Source of the DNA: Methanobacterium sp.
Lineage (GTDB): Archaea; Methanobacteriota; Methanobacteria; Methanobacteriales; Methanobacteriaceae
Assembly (NCBI GenBank): GCA_015661405.1
Contig: JACWMK010000003.1
Coordinates: 21,216-85,215, forward strand
Reading direction: 5' to 3'
Length of the DNA stretch: 64,000 nucleotides
In this document: in pieces, positions 1 through 10,367 of the stretch
How the letters are laid out: the number at the start of each line of letters is the position of its first letter
How positions within the stretch are numbered: position 1 is the stretch's first letter
Notes under the pieces: model-generated
What the model saw: only the letters and a program-made list of their open reading frames with translations
Told to the model about the DNA's origin: nothing
The model's database searches: none
Translations under genes and position numbers: made by a program

Positions 1-24
1 AAATATAATTTGGGGAAGATTCAA

Positions 25-1314
25 ATGTCAGATGACACTGTAAACATTGGATTGATTGGTTTTGGCACAATAGGAAGTGGAGTAGTTGAAATCTTTAATA
101 AAAATACTCCTATTATTGAAGGTAAAGTTAAAAAGAAGGTTAATCTTAAAAAAATAGTTGATTTAGACATAAAAACTGATAGAGGTGTTTATGTAAATCC
201 CGATATACTCTCAGTTGATGTAAATGATATATTAAATGATCCAGAGATAGATATCGTCATAGAACTAATTGGAGGATATCAACCGGCTTTAAATTTCATA
301 ACAGAAGCAATGAATAAAGGTAAACATGTTATAACTGCTAATAAAGCCTTACTTGCCAAACATTGGGATGAAATCATTGAAAACACCCAAAAAAATCGGG
401 TTAGAATCTGTTTTGAAGCTAGTGTAGGTGGTGGTATACCTATATTAAAACCTTTAAATGAAAGTTTATCAGCTAACAACATTCAATCCATTTATGGCAT
501 AATAAACGGCACAGCCAATTACATATTAACTAAAATGGCAGAAGAAGGCCGAGATTTTGATGAAGTTTTAAGAGAGGCTCAGCTTAAGGGTTATGCGGAA
601 CAGGATCCAACTTTTGATATAGAAGGTCACGACACTGCTCAGAAACTAATTATTTTAACTAAAATAGGTTTTGGAATTTACGTGAATCAAGATAACTTCC
701 ACGTAGAAGGAATAAATCACCTAACCTTAGAAGACATTGAATTTGCCAAGCGGGAGTTGAATTGTTGTATTAAGCTTCTAGCCATATCAAGAATCTCCAA
801 TGGAGAATTAGAGGTAAGAGTACATCCTACTTTGGTAAGTAAAAATCATTTACTTGCATCTGTAAATGATGTTTTTAATGGAATCTACATCGAAGGAGAT
901 GCTGTGGGTCCAGTAATGATGTATGGTCAAGGTGCAGGTATGATGCCAACCGCTAGCGCGGTAGTGGGAGATTGTATAGATCTTATTGAGGATATGGATA
1001 AAAACGTGACTTACGGGCCTGAAAAATCGAACTTTACTAAAATAAAAGATATCAATGAAATAAAATCTAAATATTATATTCGACTCACAGTAATTGATAA
1101 ACCAGGAGTTTTACACGAAATATCCGGTATATTAAGTGATTGGGATATAAGTTTGGAATCCGTTAACCAGAAAATACAAGGCGGAAATAAGGTGATCCCA
1201 TTATTTATGGTAACTCACGAGTCCCTGGAGAGAAATCTGCGAGAAGCTTTAGCAAAAATTGATGAATTAGATATTGTTAAGAATGATGAAACTATTTTTA
1301 TTCGATTATTATAA
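25..1314 (+). CDS. hom: Homoserine dehydrogenase with C-terminal ACT domain
   Basis: Reduces aspartate semialdehyde to homoserine for threonine and methionine synthesis. From the ATG at 25 the protein has 429 residues. The Rossmann dinucleotide site GFGTIGSG lies at about 12-19, ITANKALLA at about 104-112 and the catalytic-domain NGTANYIL near 160, followed by DPTFDIEGHDTAQK. A C-terminal ACT domain begins near YYIRLTVIDKPGVLHE and suggests allosteric control by an end product. A TTG at 10 is also in frame, but ATG 25 gives the usual N-terminus and has a purine-rich GGGGAAG before it. It is the first complete gene in the window; its upstream region is not visible. Confidence 0.95.
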   Translation: MSDDTVNIGLIGFGTIGSGVVEIFNKNTPIIEGKVKKKVNLKKIVDLDIKTDRGVYVNPDILSVDVNDILNDPEIDIVIELIGGYQPALNFITEAMNKGKHVITANKALLAKHWDEIIENTQKNRVRICFEASVGGGIPILKPLNESLSANNIQSIYGIINGTANYILTKMAEEGRDFDEVLREAQLKGYAEQDPTFDIEGHDTAQKLIILTKIGFGIYVNQDNFHVEGINHLTLEDIEFAKRELNCCIKLLAISRISNGELEVRVHPTLVSKNHLLASVNDVFNGIYIEGDAVGPVMMYGQGAGMMPTASAVVGDCIDLIEDMDKNVTYGPEKSNFTKIKDINEIKSKYYIRLTVIDKPGVLHEISGILSDWDISLESVNQKIQGGNKVIPLFMVTHESLERNLREALAKIDELDIVKNDETIFIRLL

Positions 1315-1456
1315 AATCAAAATATAAAAATTATTTTTTTTTAGATATTCAAGATTCAGTTTATAACAATAAAATTCATTATAAAATTAAACTCAATGTT
1401 CTTATTTGTTATAAAATAAATACATAATCCAGATCAATTTCTAAATAAATTAAAAT

Positions 1457-1780
1457 TTAAGATCTGATCATAGTCAAGATCATTTTAAATCGTCCCAAAG
1501 CATTTAAAGCATGAGGATCGCTTGCCGGCATAATTATCATCTCTCCAGCATTAACCACGTTTTTACGGCCAGAAATGATAATTTCTGCCTTTCCATCTAC
1601 TATCTGAACCATAGCATCGAAGGGTGCAGTATGTTCACTTAAACCCTCCCCCTTATCAAAGGCAAAAATGGTCACAGTGCCAGTATCTTTACATATTATC
1701 TCTTTACTGACTACAGATCCTTCCTGGTAATCTATTAAATCTTCAATCAATAAAACTTTCCCTTTAACTTCTGCTGACAT
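1457..1780 (-). CDS. Cupin-domain protein
   Basis: Small single-domain cupin of about 107 residues. The beta-barrel signature is recognisable in SEHTAPFDAMVQIVDG and in GEMIIMPASDPHAL near the C-terminus. Such proteins often bind a metal and act as sensors or small enzymes; the substrate cannot be told from sequence. The ATG at 1780 sits 6 nt after GTGAT and is preferred to the in-frame ATG at 1798, which has no SD. The protein faces hom convergently across an AT-rich gap and lies 62 bp from the DUF6448 gene on the same strand. Confidence 0.85.
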   Translation of the reverse strand: MSAEVKGKVLLIEDLIDYQEGSVVSKEIICKDTGTVTIFAFDKGEGLSEHTAPFDAMVQIVDGKAEIIISGRKNVVNAGEMIIMPASDPHALNALGRFKMILTMIRS

Positions 1781-1842
1781 AATTTTATCACTTACCATTA
1801 ATTAGTTAATTAAAATATCTTAAAATATTAAATACAAAAATT

Positions 1843-2346
1843 TTATCCTTTCTCAATGTATTTATAAAATTTTTGAGTGTAATCAACAAATTCTAACATA
1901 GAATTAATATAATCCCGAGCATCTTCCACATCGTTTATATCATAATCTTTTTTAAATAACACATCATCAAATCTACTCCTAATGTCCTCCTGAATAAAAT
2001 TCAAGAGAAAATTAAGAAACTCGTCTATTTTTTCAGTTTCAAATGCTTTATCCAATTTAGGAATAATAGGCCCCCAATCCATCCCAGCTGGTTTCAAACC
2101 ATTATAGGAATTTCCATTATTTATTCTATGTAAACGAACTACTGTTTCAAAAAACCAAAAATCAGCTAATTCTGCTGCTTCTCCGCTGAGTTCTCTTACC
2201 GACAATGTTTTTTCAAATGCATCTTTCAACTCACCTGAATCTTTCGAACTTACAAATGGGATTACATAATTAATATTTTCCATATCTAATGCTGTTTCTG
2301 CCGCTTTAACTATTGGTCCGTCCATACTTTCAATGTAGGATGCCAT
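1843..2346 (-). CDS. DUF6448 family protein
   Basis: A 167-residue protein that I recognise as the DUF6448 family from the N-terminal MDGPIVKAAETALD, the central AELADFWFFETVVRLHR and the GLKPAGMDWGPIIPKLDKA segment. It is largely helical and has no signal peptide. Its function is unknown; it may be cytosolic and dimeric. Start ATG 2346 follows AGGTGAT at good spacing. It may be co-transcribed with the cupin downstream. Confidence 0.8.
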   Translation of the reverse strand: MASYIESMDGPIVKAAETALDMENINYVIPFVSSKDSGELKDAFEKTLSVRELSGEAAELADFWFFETVVRLHRINNGNSYNGLKPAGMDWGPIIPKLDKAFETEKIDEFLNFLLNFIQEDIRSRFDDVLFKKDYDINDVEDARDYINSMLEFVDYTQKFYKYIEKG

Positions 2347-2492
2347 AAAATCACCTGATTCATTTATAAATAAAGTTTGGAATCTAAAATTTATTCTAAA
2401 TATATTTTTTAAAATATTGCAAATAATTCCAATTAATAAATTTTAATTTTATTAATTAAATTATAGTTTATTTCCATTTCCATTTAGCATTG

Positions 2493-2518
2493 TCGGTGCT
2501 ATTACACTCCCCCACCGA
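2493..2518. other. Isolated GC-rich hairpin in AT-rich intergenic region
   Basis: Perfect 6-bp arms TCGGTG/CACCGA enclose a 14-nt loop containing a C run. It lies in the roughly 330-bp gap between the leftward DUF6448 gene and the rightward gene at 2677, whose sequence is otherwise very AT-rich. No ORF explains it. It could be part of a leader RNA, a small RNA or a remnant. The rest of the gap shows nothing I can assign beyond probable promoters. Confidence 0.35.
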
Positions 2519-2676
2519 GATTTAAACTAACAAAAAAAATGATTTGTTTAAAATAAAAATTTTATATTATCTAATAATTTTATTTTATTATTTCTTTCAT
2601 CTAAATCTGTACGGCAGAAACCGTATATATAACATATAAATTCATAGAGGATCATAATAGGATACTGGTGATAACT

Positions 2677-2967
2677 ATGGAAGAAAAGAATGAAAAGCTC
2701 ATGGCCAAATGTGAGGAAATGAAGGAAGACCCAAACCTGATTAAGGAATGCCAAATTTTGCTCGAGACTATGTCAGAGAAGAATGTTGAAATGGAAGATG
2801 AATCAGGACAAAGTTATACGGGTATGATTACGGATATTTCTCCTGAAGATGTTCCCAAAGTTTTGGAAATGGCTCTTAAAATAGCTAGAAGTACTGAAAT
2901 AAAAGATAATGACTTAAAGAGGGTTGCAGAAAGAATTATTAGAACTTTAGAACCCGTAGAAGAATAA
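2677..2967 (+). CDS. Small acidic protein of unknown function
   Basis: About 96 residues, starting MEEKNEKLMAKCEEMKED, highly charged and predicted helical, with two cysteines in the first third (MAKCEEM, IKECQIL). I do not recognise a family. The ATG at 2677 is preceded by GGTGAT at 2 to 3 nt shorter spacing than ideal; an in-frame GTG at 2668 lies inside this SD and is rejected. The gene stands alone between divergent and convergent neighbours, with a T-rich tract after its stop. Confidence 0.75.
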   Translation: MEEKNEKLMAKCEEMKEDPNLIKECQILLETMSEKNVEMEDESGQSYTGMITDISPEDVPKVLEMALKIARSTEIKDNDLKRVAERIIRTLEPVEE

Positions 2968-3008
2968 AATATTTATAGTTCTAGTTTTTTTACTAATAAT
3001 CTTTTTTT

Positions 3009-3665
3009 TTAAAATTTTTTATTTCTAATTTTTTTAATATCAAATATAGCAGTATCAGCAACAGCCATCACAGCCATCACCCCTGCTTGTACTGGATCAG
3101 TTACAACTAAATCCGCCTTTTCAGTAACACCACCAGGCATATTGAGACTAATGACTATAACCTCGTGATCAATTTTTATTTCTTCAATGGCTGCAGAGAT
3201 TTTTCCACCCATAAGAGAACCAGCAAGAACTAAGGCACCCACTCTAGGTAATCTTCCCACAGCAGACACCGCCTCTGCAAGTTCATTCTCCCCAACCAAA
3301 GGTATAGTATCTACACTGATGCGCTCCCCTCTTATATTATGCCTATCAGCTTCAGTTATAGCTCCCTGAGCTACCATGGCAACCTGCGCACCTCCTCCAA
3401 TTATAATAATTCTCTTACCATAAATTTCTCCCAAAGATCTGTGAATCTCGATCTTTGATACTTCTTCAAAATTTCTAATAATATTAATAAATTTTTCTAC
3501 ATTCTCCACGTATTCTAATTCCATATAAATGGATGCAGAGTCTTTACCTTCTAAAAATAGATGGGTATATGTAATATTTATCCCATAACCCGCTAACATA
3601 TCAGTTATATCCCGTAAAACTCCGGGTTTATTCTGAGCCTTAATATTTATAGCAGTTTCTTTCAA
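3009..3665 (-). CDS. ehbQ: ACT domain + DUF5612 protein, probable EhbQ
   Basis: About 218 residues. The N-terminal ACT domain (AINIKAQNKPGVLRDITDML, residues about 4-70) is followed by a DUF5612 region with a glycine-rich segment IIIIGGGAQVAMVAQGAI. ACT domains usually bind amino acids. The gene trails the ehb operon on the same strand, and in Methanobacteriales an ACT protein at this position is named EhbQ. That name rests on position and recall, and a direct role in the hydrogenase is unproven. TTG 3665 has GAGAGGATT 4 nt upstream; ATG 3680 is an alternative without SD. Confidence 0.8.
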   Translation of the reverse strand: MKETAINIKAQNKPGVLRDITDMLAGYGINITYTHLFLEGKDSASIYMELEYVENVEKFINIIRNFEEVSKIEIHRSLGEIYGKRIIIIGGGAQVAMVAQGAITEADRHNIRGERISVDTIPLVGENELAEAVSAVGRLPRVGALVLAGSLMGGKISAAIEEIKIDHEVIVISLNMPGGVTEKADLVVTDPVQAGVMAVMAVADTAIFDIKKIRNKKF

Positions 3666-3880
3666 TTTAAATCCTCTCATAACATTAAAATAATCTATAA
3701 GTTCATATTATTATGATTATTTAGTAATTTATAATTTTATGTTTAAAATAAAATCTATAAATTTTTTTGAATTTAATTTAAATTAAATATCTCTCAAACG
3801 TTTATTCTAACATCGTTTCACTAATTAAATAAAAAATGTGAATAAAATTTTAAATAAATATAAAAAAAATAGTATTGTTT

Positions 3881-4141
3881 TCAATCACTTTCTTTCATTT
3901 TATCTAATTTAATTTTAGCTTTTCTAAAAGCACGTAAAAACGAATCATCATTCTCGACAAGTGTGATCTCAAGTCCTAACTTCCGATGCACCTCAATCCA
4001 TTCCTCTGAGAAGATAGGAACATCAATCTTTATAGGTTCCTCAGTGGGGTTTACTACTATTATGTTACGGTATGGAAAATATGTTTCCACAATATATCCC
4101 CCTACACTTATGATATGCATGGGACTTACCACGAATTTCAT
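3881..4141 (-). CDS. ehbP: Energy-converting hydrogenase B subunit P
   Basis: Small soluble protein of 86 residues (MKFVVSPMHIISVGGYIVE...). It is assigned to EhbP because it directly follows the EhbO gene, is about the expected size, and sits last before the ACT gene. It has no metal-binding motif or membrane segment, so it is probably a cytoplasmic accessory subunit. The ATG at 4141 follows AGGGTGATTTTA; the upstream in-frame GTG (4150) is part of that SD. Confidence 0.8.
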   Translation of the reverse strand: MKFVVSPMHIISVGGYIVETYFPYRNIIVVNPTEEPIKIDVPIFSEEWIEVHRKLGLEITLVENDDSFLRAFRKAKIKLDKMKESD

Positions 4142-4233
4142 TAAAATCACCCTTAAATTTTATCTTTATAAATGCACTCAAATTTTTTTTTATTCTAAAT
4201 TTTTATTTTTTTTCTAAGATAATAAAGTGAATT

Positions 4234-5229
4234 CTACAAGAAAGATGCAATAATTGCTAGAATTCCTATCATAGAAACACCCGCTACTAGTGGATAAAAT
4301 TGTTTGAAAGTGAATATTGGAGAGAATGTACTCACAGTAGCCATTATCATAGTAAATACTAGTGTAACTGCAATATTTATAAGTATAGTCCAACTCAAGA
4401 TGTTAGGTGGTATACCAAGGAATAAAGTAGAGAATATACTAGCCAATACAAATATTAGAAATCCTCGACTAATATAAACGTAAGCCCTATATTTTGCAGC
4501 ATATTCTAATAGTGGTCCCTCTATGACATCTGCCTTTGTTTTGAGTATTGCAAAAGGATATTCATTTAAGAGTATCATAAATCCTATGAAAAAGACTATA
4601 GCTCCTAAAATACCTGCTAAGGAAAAAAGAATCGGCCCATGAATCTGCTGATAACTTACTATATCACTAATATAAATGCTCTTAGCGATAGCCACCGTAA
4701 CAAATATCGCAATGTAAATAGGAAATGAACCAAACGCAATAAGTCTAAAAGCCCTCATAGAACTGAGTTCTTCTACAAATGACCGTCTTACTCCCGGATG
4801 TTTAGCTCCTTTAACAATATCAGGAAAAGGCATTTTAAGGGATAAAACAGATTGTGATAGTGAACCCATAAACATATATATTATCTCTTCCACCTTTAAA
4901 AGACCGACTAATGCTATTACACTTGTGAACGCCGCCAATACATATAATTGAGGCATAGTAATCATTAATAATGATATTGTGATTATTAATCCTATGATTG
5001 GTAACACATTATAAAGCCCAGGCATAGGTGAGTTAGGATTTATGACCTCCTTAAAGAAAAATTTAAGTGGAGCCATGATACCCGGAGTAGATATAGGAGG
5101 ACCTATTCTCTGCTGAATTCTAGCCTGAAACCTTCTTTCAATACCCGGTAACCAAGCACTTACAAAAAAGGCTAGTATTAAGGTTCCTATCACAGCTATA
5201 AACGCAATTAATGAATCTGCAATGCTCAT
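4234..5229 (-). CDS. ehbO: Energy-converting hydrogenase B subunit O (NuoH-like)
   Basis: Membrane subunit of 331 residues with about eight hydrophobic segments, homologous to complex I NuoH/ND1 and EchB. The diagnostic cytosolic loop GIERRFQARIQQRIGPP lies near residues 29-45. The second conserved region holds EYPFAILKTKADVIEGPLLEYA. In this family the subunit couples the hydrogenase module to ion translocation. Start ATG 5229 has GGAGATT upstream. It lies 15 bp after ehbN in the operon. Confidence 0.95.
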   Translation of the reverse strand: MSIADSLIAFIAVIGTLILAFFVSAWLPGIERRFQARIQQRIGPPISTPGIMAPLKFFFKEVINPNSPMPGLYNVLPIIGLIITISLLMITMPQLYVLAAFTSVIALVGLLKVEEIIYMFMGSLSQSVLSLKMPFPDIVKGAKHPGVRRSFVEELSSMRAFRLIAFGSFPIYIAIFVTVAIAKSIYISDIVSYQQIHGPILFSLAGILGAIVFFIGFMILLNEYPFAILKTKADVIEGPLLEYAAKYRAYVYISRGFLIFVLASIFSTLFLGIPPNILSWTILINIAVTLVFTMIMATVSTFSPIFTFKQFYPLVAGVSMIGILAIIASFL

Positions 5230-5244
5230 TTATTAATCTCCTCT

Positions 5245-6378
5245 CTATATTTGGATTATTTTAATAGCCCTATCCGTGCAAGTGAAACAAGGATCACATT
5301 GCACAATAGCTAATTGGGCATCTGTAATATGATATCCTATACAAGCATACTCCATAGCTCCTATATTAGTTATAGAAGGAGTTCTTATAATTACATTCCT
5401 AACCCGCCCATCATCTAAACTATAAGAGTGGTAAAGCTTGCCTCTAGGCACTTCAATGTAATTATTAGTAACTGGAGAATCCTCCATATCCCAGCTACGG
5501 TTAGTTATTTTACCTTCAGGAAGATGATCAATAGCTTGTCTTATTATTTTAATAGACTCCGGAATCTCAAGCACCCGCACGAGTATGTTAGCTTTAACAT
5601 CACCATCATCTTGAGTAATCACATTAAATTCAAAGGATTCATATTCAGGCATATCCCTACGAAGGTCAATATCAACTCCCGTAGCACGTAAAGTTGGTCC
5701 AGTGGCAGATAATCTTATAGCATCCTCTTTTTTAAGAATTCCCACACCAGTTATACGCGACATAACCATAGGATCTGAAACGAACCGCTCCGCGAATTCT
5801 GTAATTTTCTCCTCCACAAAATCCATTCCATCTTTAATCTTCTGAATTCTCATCAAGTCAAGTTCAGCACGGGGCCTTATCCCCCCAATAATAGGAACAC
5901 CATACTGTACTCTATTACCCCCAATCATCCTTAAAAGTTCCATTACTGTTTCTCGGATATAGAAAATTCTCATGGCAAATGTTTCATGACCAAGTACCTC
6001 ACTACCATGGGCTAAGTATAACATATGACTGTGCAATCTTTCCAATTCTTCCATAATGATCCTAATGTATAATGCCCTCTCAGGCACCTCAATACCTAAA
6101 GCTTTCTCTGCAACCAAAACTGAATTCCAGATGTGACTATTAGAACAGATTCCACAGATCTTCTCTGTTAAACTATTAGCCTTCTCTACAGGTAAACCTT
6201 CCATTATTCTCTCCACACCTCGATGATTAACTCCTACAGTTATCTCAGCATCTTTAACAATCTCATCTTCAACGAATAACCTCACCCGATAAGGCTCTAT
6301 AGCTGCTGAGTGAACCGTTCCCAATGGAACTTCAGTTTCAATTACCTGTTTTTTAGTTACTTTATTATCTTCATCCAT
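5245..6378 (-). CDS. ehbN: Energy-converting hydrogenase B large subunit
   Basis: [NiFe] catalytic subunit of about 377 residues. The two CxxC nickel ligand pairs are present: EKICGICSNSH in the N-terminal third and DPCFTCTDRAIKIIQI at the C-terminus. The tail after the last CxxC is short and lacks the DPCxxCxxH/R protease extension of classical hydrogenases, as in other group 4 enzymes. It should couple H2 oxidation to ferredoxin reduction at the cost of the ion gradient. ATG 6378 is preferred to the adjacent TTG; AGGTG lies upstream. Confidence 0.96.
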   Translation of the reverse strand: MDEDNKVTKKQVIETEVPLGTVHSAAIEPYRVRLFVEDEIVKDAEITVGVNHRGVERIMEGLPVEKANSLTEKICGICSNSHIWNSVLVAEKALGIEVPERALYIRIIMEELERLHSHMLYLAHGSEVLGHETFAMRIFYIRETVMELLRMIGGNRVQYGVPIIGGIRPRAELDLMRIQKIKDGMDFVEEKITEFAERFVSDPMVMSRITGVGILKKEDAIRLSATGPTLRATGVDIDLRRDMPEYESFEFNVITQDDGDVKANILVRVLEIPESIKIIRQAIDHLPEGKITNRSWDMEDSPVTNNYIEVPRGKLYHSYSLDDGRVRNVIIRTPSITNIGAMEYACIGYHITDAQLAIVQCDPCFTCTDRAIKIIQI

Positions 6379-6515
6379 CAAAATACACCTTTATTAGCAT
6401 AAAAACCTCTTAAATCTATTTTTTTATGTTTATCCTTCACTCTAATCCTATTTTTTATAGTTAAGTATACTATTATCATCATTTCATTTACAAATGGATA
6501 TAAAGTACATTTATT

Positions 6516-6962
6516 CTATTTAGCATTCAATAATTTAGGTAAAGCTGCAACTGCTCCAGCTAAAACATCCTCGGGTCGCACTGCACAGCCAGGCACCTTA
6601 GCATCCACTGGTATGATTTTATCCACCGGCCCCATGATTTCCTCTGAAGGAATATCACCATTAATATTCTTATAAACTCCACCCATTAATGCACAGGCCC
6701 CAGCAGCTATAACTGCCTTAGGCTCCGGAATAGCTTTATATATTTCACGAAGAGGTTGTTCATTATGCTTAGTTACTGGACCAGTAACCACTAAAACGTC
6801 AGCTTCTCTTGGATTCCAGGTAAGAAATATTTTATATTGCTCAGCATCATATTTCGGTGAGAAAATACAATTCACTATTTCAATATCGCAGCCATTACAT
6901 CCGCCAGTATACACCAGCATTACATGTACAGATCTGGCTCTAGAATATGATTTTAAACTCAT
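6516..6962 (-). CDS. ehbM: Energy-converting hydrogenase B small subunit
   Basis: 148 residues, related to NuoB and the small subunit of group 4 [NiFe] hydrogenases. Cysteines for the proximal [4Fe-4S] cluster are visible: GGCNGCDIE (about 21-26), GACALMGG (about 90) and PGCAVRPE (about 127). It passes electrons between the EhbN nickel site and the ferredoxin-type subunits. SD GGTGAT lies 3 nt before ATG 6962. About 135 bp separate it from ehbN, one of the longest gaps in the operon. Confidence 0.95.
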   Translation of the reverse strand: MSLKSYSRARSVHVMLVYTGGCNGCDIEIVNCIFSPKYDAEQYKIFLTWNPREADVLVVTGPVTKHNEQPLREIYKAIPEPKAVIAAGACALMGGVYKNINGDIPSEEIMGPVDKIIPVDAKVPGCAVRPEDVLAGAVAALPKLLNAK

Positions 6963-7045
6963 ATAATCACCTTAATTGTTATAAAGTATTTCAAAGTATT
7001 ATCTAAAAATCCATTTAAATAATAAAAAATTTTTTTAATAAAAAT

Positions 7046-7536
7046 TCACCTATCAATTGTTTTTCTTTTCTTCAAAACAGTTGAATCAGATAAATATTGG
7101 GCTATGAAAGCTATTTTATCATCTGATATTTTAACTGGTTTCTCTAGAAGCTGTGATATATCAGATGTAGCTTCTCCTACATCATTTGGATGGATGGTTC
7201 CTGCTTTCCCAAATAAAGCGTAAAGTGGGCAGAAATCATGGCAATAATAACAGTTAACACATTTTTCGCTATTTAAAACAGGTATCTGATTTTTAACTAA
7301 TCCTTCCATCATTTCTACAGGTTCATCCAAATCTACCATATCTATAGCTTCAGTTGGACAAGCATTGCTACAACCTCCGCAGCCAATACATGGGACCTCT
7401 GCAACCTTATCTGTTGGTGTGACTCTTCCCTCCAGAATACTATTCCGGATATTCATGTCTGTGACCCGGTCTGAAGCGAAAAGAATTCTGTTAAAATTAT
7501 TTATGATTCCCTCTAGAAATATTCGAATCAAATCTT

Positions 7537-7540
<4 letters not shown>
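7046..7540 (-). CDS. ehbL: Energy-converting hydrogenase B subunit L (2x[4Fe-4S])
   Basis: 164-residue ferredoxin-like subunit with two cluster motifs, CIGCGGCSNACP near residue 51 and CVNCYYCHDFCP near residue 95, plus a basic C-terminus. It is probably the NuoI-like electron relay between the hydrogenase small subunit and the polyferredoxin. Its ATG overlaps the end of ehbK by 4 nt (ATGA), indicating translational coupling. Confidence 0.93.
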
Positions 7541-8898
<1,358 letters not shown>

Positions 8899-8957
8899 TA
8901 TCAGAACCTTCCACATCCATGAATCTTTTTTTTTGTTCGTTAGAATATTCCTAAAAT

Positions 8958-9254
8958 TTAAATATTATCTTCATGATTACTTTCTATATGATCATCCTTA
9001 GCAAATCTCCCTAAAGTCTCTTTACCAATTATAATACCTAAGATACCTGATATAAATCCAGGTGCAAGTGGTAAACCTGTGTAGTATGGGAAAGGACCTT
9101 CTAAATATGCAATTACGCTGGCCGCTATTAATAACACTATGAAACTTCCTAAAGTTAAATTCAATTTGCTTTCAGAGGATATTTTAACTCTACTTCCAAG
9201 TATCAATCCTAGTAAAAATCCCAGAATAGTTGGACCTGCATAAAAATAAACCAT
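8958..9254 (-). CDS. ehbJ: Energy-converting hydrogenase B subunit J
   Basis: 98-residue integral membrane protein with about three hydrophobic helices and an acidic tail (KDDHIESNHEDNI). It has no catalytic motif. The assignment is from size, topology and position between the MnhB-like ehbI and the polyferredoxin gene. GAGGAGAT precedes ATG 9254. It is probably part of the membrane arm of the complex. Confidence 0.85.
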   Translation of the reverse strand: MVYFYAGPTILGFLLGLILGSRVKISSESKLNLTLGSFIVLLIAASVIAYLEGPFPYYTGLPLAPGFISGILGIIIGKETLGRFAKDDHIESNHEDNI

Positions 9255-9257
9255 TTT

Positions 9258-9740
9258 TTAAATCTCCTCATCTTCTCCTTCAACAAAAACTTCTTTTTTA
9301 AACCCTAAAAATGCTATGACCACAGCACTTAAACTCCCAAATACTTCAAGACCAACTACGAAGTTTAAATATGGTATTATTCCAGCATGAAGAGGGTCTG
9401 GATAGTCAAATATATTTTTTATAACTGGTGGAATAATATGGTAAAGATCTACTCCTAGATTGTAAAGATAATATCCAGAAAATATCAGTCCAGCCAAACC
9501 TAAAAACACATAAATAAGTGCACCTGCACTTTCTAATCCAACTATGAATTCCTTGGAGAATTTGATAGGAGTGTCTTTTAATCCATATACCATAACACAG
9601 AATATGAATCCACCCGCAATTATAGCGCCACCCTGAAATCCCCCTCCGGGTGTTATGTGCCCCCCTAAAATAGTGTCTATTCCTAAACACATTATTATAA
9701 GAGCTGCTGGAAATACGAATATTTTAAGTATGGTGCTCAT
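9258..9740 (-). CDS. ehbI: Energy-converting hydrogenase B subunit I (MnhB-like)
   Basis: 160-residue membrane protein with the hallmark of the Mrp antiporter subunit MnhB, GGHITPGGGFQGGAI, at about residues 26-40. About four transmembrane helices follow, with an acidic C-terminus. It belongs to the ion-pumping arm. Its ATG overlaps the stop of ehbH (ATGA). Confidence 0.93.
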   Translation of the reverse strand: MSTILKIFVFPAALIIMCLGIDTILGGHITPGGGFQGGAIIAGGFIFCVMVYGLKDTPIKFSKEFIVGLESAGALIYVFLGLAGLIFSGYYLYNLGVDLYHIIPPVIKNIFDYPDPLHAGIIPYLNFVVGLEVFGSLSAVVIAFLGFKKEVFVEGEDEEI

Positions 9741-10021
9741 TCTAATTTTCCTCCCAACTTAACCCTTCCTCTTCCAAATATTAGTAAAGTCACAATCACT
9801 GCACTTACCAAAATCAGAGCTTCTCCTAAAGTGTCATATCCTCTCCAGTCAAATACTATATTGGTAACCATGTTAGGAGCTATCGTAGGACCTACCCAAT
9901 TGTAAAGATAACTAATTCCAGGGTATAATATCTGATTAAACCCGTATATCGCATTAAATAGGGTTATAGCAAACACTAAAAGTGCTATTGCGCTTATCAA
10001 ATTTTTTAATCCTTCATACAT
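9737..10021 (-). CDS. ehbH: Energy-converting hydrogenase B subunit H
   Basis: 94-residue membrane protein resembling the C-terminal end of MnhA/MrpA: VFDWRGYDTLGEALILVSAV is the family signature, near residues 57-76. It has two hydrophobic helices. It overlaps ehbG by 8 nt and ehbI by 4 nt, so these subunits are likely made in fixed ratio. Confidence 0.9.
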   Translation of the reverse strand: MYEGLKNLISAIALLVFAITLFNAIYGFNQILYPGISYLYNWVGPTIAPNMVTNIVFDWRGYDTLGEALILVSAVIVTLLIFGRGRVKLGGKLE

Positions 10022-10352
10022 TTAAATTCCCCCAATAAAACAGGGCTACTATAATTCCCAGTGCTAATACAATGTAGAAGATCATATTACTGAATGAATC
10101 ATTCTGTTCCCTCATTAGTTTGGGCATTATGGGTGAGATCATTAATGCTATGAAGAATACTGCTATTACCAAAACAATCATCAAAGTCTTACTTATCAGT
10201 CTTACCATGATCAAAGCGATTAAAAGGGATGAAATTAGAGTTATTTCAGCTGTTAACATTGATGAAGCTGAAATATTAGTTAAGGGTTCCTCTTCCTCAG
10301 TTTTTCCCTGTATTTCCCGTATTCTTTTTAAGATTGAATCATAAACACTCAT
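10014..10352 (-). CDS. ehbG: Energy-converting hydrogenase B subunit G
   Basis: About 112 residues with a charged N-terminal stretch (ILKRIREIQGKTEEEEP) and three hydrophobic helices. No motif of known function is visible; it is identified by operon position. The ATG at 10352 follows GGAGAGATTTTAT; the in-frame ATG at 10367 lies upstream of that SD and is less likely. Confidence 0.85.
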   Translation of the reverse strand: MSVYDSILKRIREIQGKTEEEEPLTNISASSMLTAEITLISSLLIALIMVRLISKTLMIVLVIAVFFIALMISPIMPKLMREQNDSFSNMIFYIVLALGIIVALFYWGNLNV

Positions 10353-10367
10353 ATAAAATCTCTCCAT

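Noticed and set aside
2470..2530. tRNA-like 3' half near 2500 (TTTAAATCTCGG read leftward)
   Set aside because: No matching acceptor, D or anticodon arm; only a simple hairpin remains.
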